From Lineus longissimus (Eukaryota > Nemertea > Pilidiophora > Heteronemertea > Lineidae): 64,000 bases of DNA. The notes under the pieces were generated by a model. The model had not been told where the DNA came from. It saw nothing but the letters and a program-made list of their open reading frames with translations, and made no database searches. The stretch covers positions 5,912,756 to 5,976,755 of the forward strand of contig NC_088318.1 of the NCBI RefSeq assembly GCF_910592395.1. Reading direction: 5' to 3'. The stretch's first letter is position 1; every line of letters starts with the position of its first letter. Made by a program: the position numbers and the translations under genes. Shown here in pieces: positions 12,201-24,200 of this stretch.

Positions 12201-15200
12201 CGCCGCGTTGCCTCTATCTCCACCTTCGTCTTGGAGCAGGTAAACCCCTGGAGAGACTCCCGACTGACGAAGCCGTCCAATGCATCTTTGACGGTCCAGA
12301 CCTTCTCCGATTGGATGTCTAAGGGCAGGGTGAAGAAGGGCTCGAGGGTGGCAGATTCGCGCGAGCCGCTTTGGTGGAGGACCGATCTGATCTGACCACA
12401 GAAGATGTTAGACACGGGAGACTTGGAGAAATCGGCCTGGAAGGAAAAATGGAGAAAGAAATTCAACTTTTTTTTCCTGAGTAAATTTGTAAATTCTTCG
12501 TGTCGCGAAATTTCCTGGTTTACATGCACAGTAGCCTAATCATTTTTTTTCTTTCCAATACACTGCCACTTACACACACTGTAGTACTTGTTGGATGCAG
12601 CCATTGAAAAAACATTTCCTGCTTGAATGTCTCAAACATAAACTGTCCAAGGCTTAAAATGCCAATCTTTATATTGTATCATTTGTAATGTACGGTAACT
12701 CAACAAACAGTTTCAAGTTTCTGATGAATTGGGCGAAGATTTATCATCAAATTCAACTGTTCTGTGACAAGGTCATTTTATGAACTCAGCGTTTAAACAT
12801 TGAAGAGACAGTTGTGTCAAAAAACATTGATGTGTTTGCTTTACTACTGCCGAATGGAAATGCGTGAACCTTTTTCCTCTGTCAACTGTTTTTCAGGAAG
12901 ATCAGGCCAAAGGTAGTACTTGGCTGACCTCTTGTCACTAAACTGTAATAGTGTGATCACAAATAGTAATGTGACACAGCCCTAGGCAGCCGGCATCAGA
13001 ATTGAAAACGTGAAAAGCATTTGTAAAGGCTTACCCTGAGTTTAAAGGGGTACGCCGTTCATAATTACTTGTGGTCCAGTTAAACAGAAATCAACTAATA
13101 GTACACAATAGGGCGTAGTGCAGTTATGGTGAATACAAATATGTTTAAACTTGGTATTCATAGTATTTGTATATCAGTTTACACAACAGCTATGGTGAAA
13201 TTTATATTTAGTATGTATTTTCGCAATTGTATATTCTTAAATTCAATTACAAATTCAAAATTTTTAACGAACGGCGTAGGCCTTTTTAACTAAATACCTT
13301 TGACCAGAACGATATGAAAAACACTACACATGTAACAATTTTGCTTACCACTCGTGTGACCACGCTCTTCTTCTTGGGTCCCACCTGTTTCCACTCATCA
13401 TCCTCTTCACTTGACTCATTATCGTTAACGTAGCCATTGGATTCCTCGTGATTAGCCTCACCAGCTGCAAGAATAACACATTTTTCATTGAGTCTTGTTA
13501 GCAATACCTCGCAGTTTGGCAGTCTCGTTGGGTATTTCATGATCGACTTCACAGATATCTGTAAACTGAGCCGCAGAACCAATAGGTCCCTATCTGGAAA
13601 CGAAATGTACCATCTCGGATCAGGAAAACAAACCATCCTTACGTACATTTGTTACCAGGCATAGAAGATGAGCCTAGATGACACCAGGAGATAAAGGAAG
13701 AAATTGATGTGGTTTCACAATATTTCACAAAAGGCAGACAAGAGTGAAATGAACAATCAGTCTGTCTCAACCTGTCAAGCTCAGAGCGACATGCGCCTGC
13801 TTTTGTTGTGACGGGTCACATCAAAGACGCCAGAAAATGGCTCAAGAGGCATTGTCTAGAATCTTGGACCAAGAAAACTTGATGGTTTGTTTTCCCCAAT
13901 TCAAGGAGGTGTATGCATGATCTGGAACATTGGAAATTTTAAAACCCAACGTACATCAGAACAGGACTGTCCATCTAAAAGATTAAAATTGCAGAAGAAG
14001 ACCTATACTTGTGTGCAACCTTTGGGTGTTCATCCATCTTCTATCTTGTTATTTAACATGTGGTAAAGTGCCAAGCCATCACCAGTCACCATGGGAGAAA
14101 TAGCTCTGACAAGAAGGGAGAGTGCACAGGTTACTTGCATAGCAGAGCACCAGACATCTACAGTACAGAATTCTAAAACACCCGAGTGAGAATATTTCAT
14201 TTTCATGATGGATAATAGCCTCGTTTTCACCACAGAGGTTTGGATGAGACAACCATAAACCGCTTGGGTTGGTGCAAAATGTGGTTCAGCATTTCAAAAG
14301 CACTTGAATTAAAACTACATTATGCACTATCTAATTTAAGATGTTTTAGAATAGAAATTGATACCTCACTTGATATTGATTGATATTGATTGAAATTGAT
14401 TGTCTCACCCAAACCGCTCGGGTTAAGCTAAAATATTCACCAAAACCTTGGCTACGCCTTGGTATTGGTCTACATTTTAGCTCCACCCTCGCGGTTGGGG
14501 TCGAGACAATCAATACCTCCAATTCGGTATCAATTCCTTCAACCTCAACCCCAGGTAAATCATCCTGACTCTCATGCATTTGTGTCACCACTATCAAGAT
14601 CCCTTTGGGCGATTTATTTAGCGATCTCAAAACATTGCGGGTCAAGATGTAGGTAAATGTACAAGTGGAGTTCTTGGAATATCGACAGTATTGTAAGATG
14701 ATAAGCCAGGTTGAACACCCGGTCTGCTTCCTCAGGAAATGCACTGCGCAAGGTATAGGGAGGGAATCTTACACTGTTACTGGAAATGTTGGGACTGCCA
14801 ATCAGAGCAGGGAATGCATGTGTTGTAAGCCTCAAAGGAGCAACAGCGTTATGTAGGCCATTATTACAAAGCTTTCGGCCACCCAGTCACCTTCCACTCT
14901 ACAGTAAGTTTCCATTACCCGGTTCTAATTAGTAATTTCTCATAAAATGGAAAAATTCAAAATCTGATTGAATTATCAAGTTATTCTGATTTCAATCCTG
15001 AGAGAGCTGTCCGTGCTCTGAAAATCTCTGTGCAAATCAATGCATTGCATTCACACTGTATGAGGCAAGGAACTACAGGATGACTCGAGTTCTTCTTGAT
15101 TAACCCGATAATACAACAACACTGGCAATGACGACAGGGTTGTTCTATCAGGCAGACGTAAAGTCTGACAGTCTCTGGTGCACTCTGATTGCGTAAGAAA

Positions 15201-18200
15201 TTTCCTGTGCCAGAAGTTGTGTGTACTGAAAGTTACGAATAACACACGCTTTTCTACCATCTGAGACTGAGAGTTGAAACAAAAGTGGACATGAGCCAAA
15301 CACTTTCAGAAAAATAGTCCACTGAAGTACAAATCTACCCACTTCTTTAGCCATGCTCATGTCAAGTAGGACACATATTGTCTGTAATTTCTACCAAAGC
15401 ACTGAAATTACCCAAGCCTTGTTTGTTAGTGGTCTAGATAAAGAGCGTGACTGGTAAACAGCTTTTAAATCTTGCAAACCAAGGGATTGGAAAGCTACAT
15501 GGGAGTGTTTAGTAAAAGATACGGGTGTGGTAGCGTTGCTCAATGCCTATGCTTTACCTGACCGCAAGCGCTCCCCAAGATTTTGAAGTTTCCCTAGACA
15601 GGAAAAAACAAGAAATGTAGATATCTTGTGGAATCAGCAGCAACTTCTCGGAGGACAAAGCCAAACCTTCCCTGTCAAGGCCAACCAGCACTCTCTCTGT
15701 CTGAGCTAATCTAGGCTCAGACTAAAGGCCACTCTTTTCTTTCTACATGTCGGGACCGTAGGCAGATTTATAGCTTCCACACTGTGGCAAGGTTTATGCC
15801 AGGACAACCATAGATCCCTGTTCAGGCTTTCAAATCAATTTTGCATGAACTGTTATCAATGCTTGAACAAAAAGTGGCTGATGGCTGAGATGCAACATCC
15901 ATTTGAAAACATAAAAGTGGCTTTTTGGGTGTCTTTCCCGAGCTTTGCCACATCATTCACGCCACAGTGGGGAAGCTGCATGCTGGTTGTGCCCTTTGTC
16001 GCGCGTGGATTGATTTGATCCAAAGGCGGCTGGCCTCGACTCGGAGAGGTGGGAAATCTTTGGAGAATGGATGCCTGCACGGTGTTAGAACTTAGAGGGC
16101 AAAAAGCACCAAAAATTTATGTTGAATTCTGTGATTCTGTGTCAAATTATTGAATTGGCTCAATCACAACAACCAGATTGTAATGTGAGTTGTGCCAAAA
16201 GCATATTAGGCATTGCTTAGTTACATTTATACATCTCGAATATGTCAAAGTGGCTCATTTTCCCTTCATTGGAATCAAAGATTAACACGTCTTGAGAAAA
16301 TCAGAGCAACACATTGTCAGCTGGCCAATGATGCTTCACAGGCAAAACATATGGCATGTGGCACCACTCTAGTCAGTCTTTTGAAAACTTGAGTAGTTTG
16401 AAAAAGCTCCCCTCAGAAGAACAACCTGAGCTATTTTCTGGAAGATATTCTGGGGGAGTTGACCCTTTTCACTTTTGCTCAGCTACCTACACATGTACAT
16501 GTATATCGGAAATAGTATCCCACGTCAACATCCGAAGACATCGTCCAGCAGCCTGAAATCACTGGAAAATGGGCCCGACAAGTGGGAAACATTTTCAGTA
16601 TCTCACCTTTCTCTTGCGCTGGTTTTCCCTTGGCAAGATCCATGACTGCCACCATCTCATCGTGAATGCCGTTCAGAACACATGACAAGAACTCTTCCGC
16701 ATCCTCTTGTTTACCTTGCTGCATAAGAAAAAAACGATAAGACCCATGAATCTACAACCAAATTTTATCCGGTGCCTTTCCCAAGACTTCTTTTTACTTC
16801 ACTGGGCGAATCAATGAGTGAAAAGAATCAACCTTAACCACTTAACTGTGCAGGACGAGATATCTCATCATGCACGTGTGCACCGCTACTGGGTACGACG
16901 AGATATCTCGTCATACTGTTATACCTTATTTTCTAGTAGTCATATCAGTTCTATGCAATACCATGATCGTCAATGGGGATTCCCCGAAGTTCGTCGATGT
17001 TTAGTCTCAAGTTTTATTGAGGTGTGGCAGCACTGTCGGCGATTTCTCCTGGAAATGGCAGCACCAAAAAAGGTGAGGCGTGTTCTAGATGACAATCTTT
17101 TGGAACAGATACTCGATTCTGACAATGAATTGTCCGATTATGTATCTTCTAACGATGATGATGAACCTTATGCCCAGAATGCTTCCGATTTAGATGCAAC
17201 AAGTCAGAGTGGGGATGATATGCCTGACAATGCAAGCTCTGACAGTGGCAGTGATGGTAATATCGGGCATGTGTTAGGTGGTCGCCGTGGCAACCAAGTT
17301 CAAGCGCGGGTAATTCAAAATCAACCTCCTTGGACAGATGAAATGGCCAGGGCCATTGTGCTCACCTCATGTGGAGGAAAGATGGATAAAGAGCATGGTA
17401 TTGTGTCATGTAGTGTTAGGTTTGATGTAGGTCCAAGCAATTACAATTTCCCCAAAATGGCCAATTTACAGTACATTCGACCTCTGTGACCTTGAAAAGT
17501 AGGTCAAATCAAAGAAGACCCGGGTGACACATTGAATGGTTGTCAGAATTAGATGTACCTATGATATAAAATTGGTGCCAATCGGGCAAGCCATTATTAG
17601 GAATAATGGCATTTTGAAGAATTTAGGATTTGGCCCCCTCCCTGGAGGCCAAACGGCAAATCAGATCGCACCAAACTTCGGTACCTGAGATCACCTGACC
17701 AAGGGGTACATGTGTACTTAATTTGTGATCAATAGTCATTGCAGTTAAGAAACGTGCCATAGTTACGGCCTGACGGCGAAGTTACGCCATTTGACCTCTG
17801 TGACCTTGACAAGAAGGTCAAATTAAAAACCTGTGTGACATATACTGTATGGTGGTTAGATGTACCCATGATATCAAATTGGTGGCAATCGGGCAAGAAG
17901 TTAAGGTATAATCACATTTTTAAGGTTTTTGGATTTTGCCCCCTGGTGGTCAAGTGGTGAATCATATTGGACCAAACTTCGGTCCCTGAGATCACCTGAC
18001 TAAGGGGTAAATGTGTATCAAATTTGGTATCAATAGTCATTGCAGTTTAGAAACGTGCCATCGTTACATCCTAACGGCCAATTTACACCATTTGACCTCT
18101 GTGACCTTGAAAAGGAGGTCAAATCAAAAACCCGGAGGATATATGATGCACCTTTGCTAGAAGTACCTACCATATTTTTTTCAAAATTTCCCGACTACTA

Positions 18201-21200
18201 TTAAGGGAGATATTGCATATTTTCACTTTTAACGTTTGGCCCCCTGGTGGCCAAACCATGAAACGAATCGGACCGAAACTTGGTCTCCAAGGTGTCATTA
18301 CATAAGGGTACATGTGTACCAAGTTTCAACTCAATAGCTCTAACAGTTACGAAACGTGCCCTGCTAACGGACGACGGACGACGACGACGGACGACGGACG
18401 CCACGGTATGGGATAAGCTCACCTCTGCTAAGAGGTGAGCTAAAAATGGACAGCGTCGTGACAGGTTTCAGTTTACTGCTGTACCAGGGTTGAAGGCTAA
18501 TGTTGCCGATAAGGATGATCCAGTGCAGTACTTTAAACTGTTTTTTGATGATGACATTTTAGCAGTTATTGTGGAGCAGACCAACCTCTATGCTGCACAG
18601 TTCATTGATGAGCGCAGAGGTCAGGAGAAACGTAGGTCACGTTATAAACAATGGCAGGACACAAACTCTGATGAAATACGGGTTTTACTGGCTCTCCTTT
18701 TTCTACAAGGAATTATTCAGAAGCCAGATAACCAGATGTACTTCAGCAAGCGGCAATCCATAACAAACGCCATTCTTCAGCGATATAATGCCATGTGATC
18801 GCTTCCTTCTGTTGTGCAAATTTTTACACTTTGCAGACAACACCATGATGGATCCTGGCATTCCAAATGTGTCCAGGAAGCTCTACATGCTGTACCCTAT
18901 CCTAAACCATCTGCGCCAGAAATTCAAGTCTGTGTACCAGCCAGAGCAGGAGATTGCAATAGATGAATTGCTCATGATGTGGAAAGGCCGCCTTGGCTGG
19001 AAACAGTACATTCCATCAAAGCGAGCACGCTTTGGCATCAAGTTCTACGAGTTGTGCGAATCCCAATCTGGCTATATTTGGGATTTCTTCATCTACACCG
19101 GGCAAGACACCGAATACCGTGCTGAGCACCGTGATAACCCATCAATGGGAGCCAAGGTCGTCCTCTCGCTTGCACATCCTCTCCTCGATCAAGGATATGG
19201 GATAAACATGGACAACTTCTTCAGTTCTCCAGTCCTGTTTGACTTCCTGTGTCAGCATGAAACAGATGCTGTAGGTACAATCAGATCCAACAGAAAAGGC
19301 CTACCTGTCCAGATGAAGCAGAAGCGGTTGAAAAAGGGGGAAAGTTGTGAATACTACCGTGGTAAGTTGATGGCTCTCAAATGGAGAGATAAGAAAGATG
19401 TCCATATGCTCTCCACTTACCACAATGGTACCAAAGTAGAAGTTAGACAGAGAGGGGATAAGGTGGTGTCGAAACCCCAAGTCTGCCTTGACTACAACGA
19501 TACAATGGGTGGCGTTGACCTGAGTGATGCCTATCTGGTGTGCTATCCCTCAGCCAGGAAGAGGCTCAAAAAGTACTACCAGAAGCAATTCAGACATCTA
19601 GTAGACATGTCTGCTCTCAACGCCTACTTGCTGTTCAAGAAACAGGGGGGAAAGATGGACAGGCTGACCTTTCAGTTGAATCTGATTGAGGGCATTCTGG
19701 CAAAGTACAAGCAAGGGGCACCTGCCAAGCCTAGACGAGGTAGACCTCCTCATGGTGAAATGCCGCAGCGACTAAGTGAGCGTCACTTCCCCAGTCACAT
19801 TCCTCCCACTCCCAAGAAAGACAAACCTACACGTAGGTGTGTTGTTTGTCAATCTAGGAAGAAGAGGAAGGAGTCAAGTACTACTGCAGAAAGTGTGACA
19901 AAGCCTTGTGTGCTGCCCCTTGCTTTGAGCTTTACCACACTTTGGTGAGGTACAACACTGACATTCTGCCGAATCCAGCGGATGAATCGGATGGGTCAGG
20001 TGACATGGATGTGTCAGATCAGGATGACTAGACAGGCTAGATAGATTACAGATTGAACTGTGTGTTACTGAGTTACTGTTACAGTTACTGTTGAAATTAC
20101 AATGCATTGTGTTACAATGCATTGTGTGAATAAAACATACTAAAATGGTATTTTTCGCTAAATTAATCCCCCACTGGGGGTGGGTTAACGGAAAAAAAAT
20201 TCCACAGTTAAGTGGTTAAAATAGATAAGACATGTAAGATATGCACACCTTTAGGTTGTGTTTTGGCAACTCCATAGACTGATTACTGATAACACACCTA
20301 CAAAAGCACAGTGGCTTGTTTTTGCATGAACATTAGCTTGATTGATTTCATGCACGTTGCATATGAACTTAATCTGAATAATACCACAACAATCAATCAG
20401 CGCTTTGCGAATAATCGTAAATTTCAAAAACATCTAGATTTAATTCTGCCTGCTTCTTTTGGAATTAACTTCTAAATTCAGATTCAAATCAAAGCTTTAC
20501 CTTAAATGCATCTGTTGACTTGATTTTGGTCAGCATCTTATAGACATACGATGGCTCAAATGGTATACCAGGGCTGATGTCCTGGATGCGATCACGTTTG
20601 CCAGGATTTTTCATTCCTGAAAAAGAAGATATTTATTCGATTTATTTGTGAATTCAAGACCCTGGTACATGTTCTTGTGGACCAGTAAATGTAAATGTAT
20701 TTAGGTCCTGCTGCAAATATGCTAAAGAACACATATTTGATGAAAAAAAACCTTGGCAAATGGAGTATAATGTGACATATTGGTCTGTTCCAGAGGCGAA
20801 ATTACAAATTTTCATGTCTTTTTGCCGACTCTTTTTAATACCCAACTCTTTCAGCCCGCAAGCCGTATATACACGGTAGGCCACGTTTGATTCACAGCCA
20901 CAGACCGTATACTCAAGGTTTTTCAAATTCGAATTTCCCGCACTGTCACATGATGCCTTCGCCTTAAATACACTTGCGGTGACTCAAACAACATATGACA
21001 ATGCGTCGACGATCTTTTCGATTATAGTTGGATTGGTAGATATCAGAGGGCGCCGTATTGTCCTCTGATTTTGAAAGTCTGATTTTCTGAAATTCGCCTC
21101 GGTTTTCAAATCAAACCACACAAAACAAGTTATTGGCTGAAAGAGTTAAGTATGTACAGGTTGTCTCTATTTCTAAACATTTTAATTGCCATCAGTAATT

Positions 21201-24200
21201 CGGACTCCCTGCCAAGCGCTTGACAAACTTACCAGGAAACTTCATGAATGAGAACTCATTGACAAACACCAATAGACTGTCAGTGATCGGTGTTGAGCTC
21301 GGACCTCGCAGCTTCTCTTTGATGGCGGACAGTGATTTTAGAAGATTGAAGAATGGAGGACAGGCCAAGAGAGCTTGGAGAGTCTGGATGTGAGTTAAGG
21401 ATGACAACATATTCATAATTTTTTTAATCTTGGGTTGTGAACAACGCCACACAACAAAACGAAGTACAAATATCTCCATCTTATTCTCATGCCGCCGTAC
21501 ATTATTTTGTTTATTTTAAGCTGCGCACTCAGCAAATTTAGGACATGTAGGAAGCCCTTAGGTCTTGGTATGAACCAAATGATAACAGATGCATCACCTG
21601 ATGCATTTCATTGGTATTAGAGGAAGTGATCATATTCCCTGCTCTCTGAAGTCCCTTGATTCAAACTGAGATTCTCTGTAAAACTTCTTTTAAAAAGACT
21701 AGCGCCCATTTTTATAAGTATCATCAAAAAAACATAATATATTTTTGGTATTATCACTTGGTTTGTGGAGAAACCTGAATGCAGTGATGCTACAAAAATG
21801 TATATGCCACCTACAATGAACTAGGAGTAAACACAGAGAAGAAGAAAGTCTGAAACTTGAAAATCATTTCACATTTGATTGAAGGATACAGCATTAACAT
21901 AGCACCAGTTTCCACGATTGATGAGCCCTCTTGGTTGCAGTGATGCTGGACGGTGGCTCAGTTGAATATCTAAGAGTTGATCTGAAAACATACGAGAGAT
22001 TATATCAAATGGGCCAGGATTTAAACTAAGACACAATATATGAGGGTTTTTTTGACACACCCTGAACATCAATTCCGATTAATTGCTCAGAAAAGTTTTT
22101 CAGGATGATGCAGATGATTTTAATATCTTGTCATCTGAAAAAGTCTACGATGTCCTTTCTAACCTCCACTGCAGACAACATGTAGGAGTTTTAACCTTAT
22201 CATTCCAGGAGTTGTTCCTCAAGCCATGACCCTTAGCTGGGTGTTCCTCAAGCCACCCTTTGGCTGGGATCGGTGCAAGGCAAGAACTTTGTCGTCAGCA
22301 CGGAACTACGATTTTTTTGCCCAAAAGGGGCTAGAGCCCTACACTGACTAATCAATTAATCTACTGTACAGTGAAAGCAACATAAAAAGGACTACAAATG
22401 CAAAAGAGGTATGCATCATCGCTTAGGATGCAAAAATAAATGGTCCATTTTTTTAGCTTTAACCTCTTGAATCCCGGTGACCGACCAGTCGGTCATTTAG
22501 AAATAACGTTTTTTTTTTTCCCAACGACCGACAGGTCGGTCTCAGTGATATTTTTATTCCATTGAGCTAGATCTTTGCTTGTTTTAGCATGTTTGATGTA
22601 CAGTAGGGTCAGTTAGAGCATACCTGAGTAGATGGCGCCTCGGCACCGGACTTTGGCGGTTGTATGCGGGCGCTATACATCGTGAAAGTCAGACCCAACC
22701 ACGTAACCACATGATCACCCCGGGATCCCGGGATTTTTGGGTTTCAAGAGGTTAAAACTGTTCATGATAAGTTTGAGGGCCCCGAAAACCACATTATAAA
22801 CCTCTTGAATACCAAAACTTGAAAATCCAGGGATCCTTGGGTGGTTACGTGGTTGCGAAATTGGGTCCGACTTTAACGATGTATAGCGCCAGCATACAAC
22901 CGCCAAAGTCCGGTACCGAGGCGCCATCTACCCAGGCATGCTACAACTGATCCTACTGGACATCAAACACGCTGAAACAAGCAATAAACTAGCGTCCCAG
23001 CTCAAGGGAATACAAATATCACTGAGACCAACCTGTCGGTCGTTGGGGAAAAAACGTTATTTCAAAATGACCGACTGGTCGGTCACCTGGATTCAAGAGG
23101 TTAACTTACTCCCAATATGCTTAGCTGTTTTATCATCCTCAAGTGAGACGGTTTCTATCTTTTCCAATTTCTCCTTCTGGGCTTCACGGGCACGATCCTC
23201 CGGGTTTGCCTGGCTGACAAATGGCATCGGCCCACGTGCCGGTTGGCTTGGGGTAGTGTTCTTGAATAACGAAGCCCAAGATGTGGGTTTGGCGGCCGGG
23301 ACAGGCATAGCAGCAGGCTCGGCAACGGGGGATGGAGAGGTCTCTTTCACCTCAGCAGACAGCACACTGTTCTCACTTTCAGAAATCTTGCGATGGAAAT
23401 CCGCCACCTCAGTTTCGTGTGGCTTTGTTTGAATCTGTGTGGTTTCTGGTTTGGACACCGGGATATTTCCATCAGCGTCAAACCAATCCACAGGACCAGT
23501 TTGAATTGTTTCTTTACTCGACTTTTCAATATTTTGAATATTATCTGAACGATGCGGCACCATTTTATGTACATTATTTTCTATCACTTGTTCAGGTTCC
23601 ATAGTCACATCCGACGCAAATATACACTTATCATCTGTGCTAAATCTATTTACATCAGTAGCCATTGGCTGCTCTGTCCTTGACCTTGGATCAAAATGTG
23701 AATTCTCTATCGTCATGTTGGAAACACCAAATTCTAAATTTGTTGTCTCATTTGAATAAACACTATCATCGTCCATTTCGATGTCTATTGTGACACTATC
23801 AGAGGAGTGAACATGACTCAGCGATTTTTGCGGATAAACATTTTGCTGACTACACACATTACTTCCAACATGTCCAAGTGAATTTGACCGATTCTGGGCA
23901 CTAGCCAGCAGGTCTGAAGGCACTTTACCATCAACTTGGAGACTATCCTCCTTAGTTCTGTAACACTCTAACTGATTGTAATAACCTGGAGGACGTTTCT
24001 TTTTATTTCTACGCTCGTATGACTTGGTGGTTGCATCTCGACTCTTAGCAGACTGTTCACTTTCTGTACTCTGTCCAGAATCATGCCCGGGCATTGGATC
24101 ACCCATGAAAACAACATCATTTTGTTGCTGAAATGCACCACCAGGTGGCAGTGCCCCATACCCAGGTGGCGGACGAAGACTATGCTCCTGGTGTTCTGTT

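Larger units (their letters stand above)
16834..20219 (+). mobile_element. piggyBac transposon with TTAA duplication, in USP10 intron
   Basis: Bounded by TTAA (16834-16837 and 20216-20219). It has 13-bp perfect terminal inverted repeats, CCACTTAACTGTG on the left and CACAGTTAAGTGG on the right. Subterminal GACGAGATATCTCRTCAT repeats are near 16855 and 16899. It carries a broken transposase gene and a nested Helitron-like insertion. It is antisense to USP10, between exons 20501-20616 and 16607-16718. Without the nested insert it would be about 2.3 kb. Confidence 0.93.
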
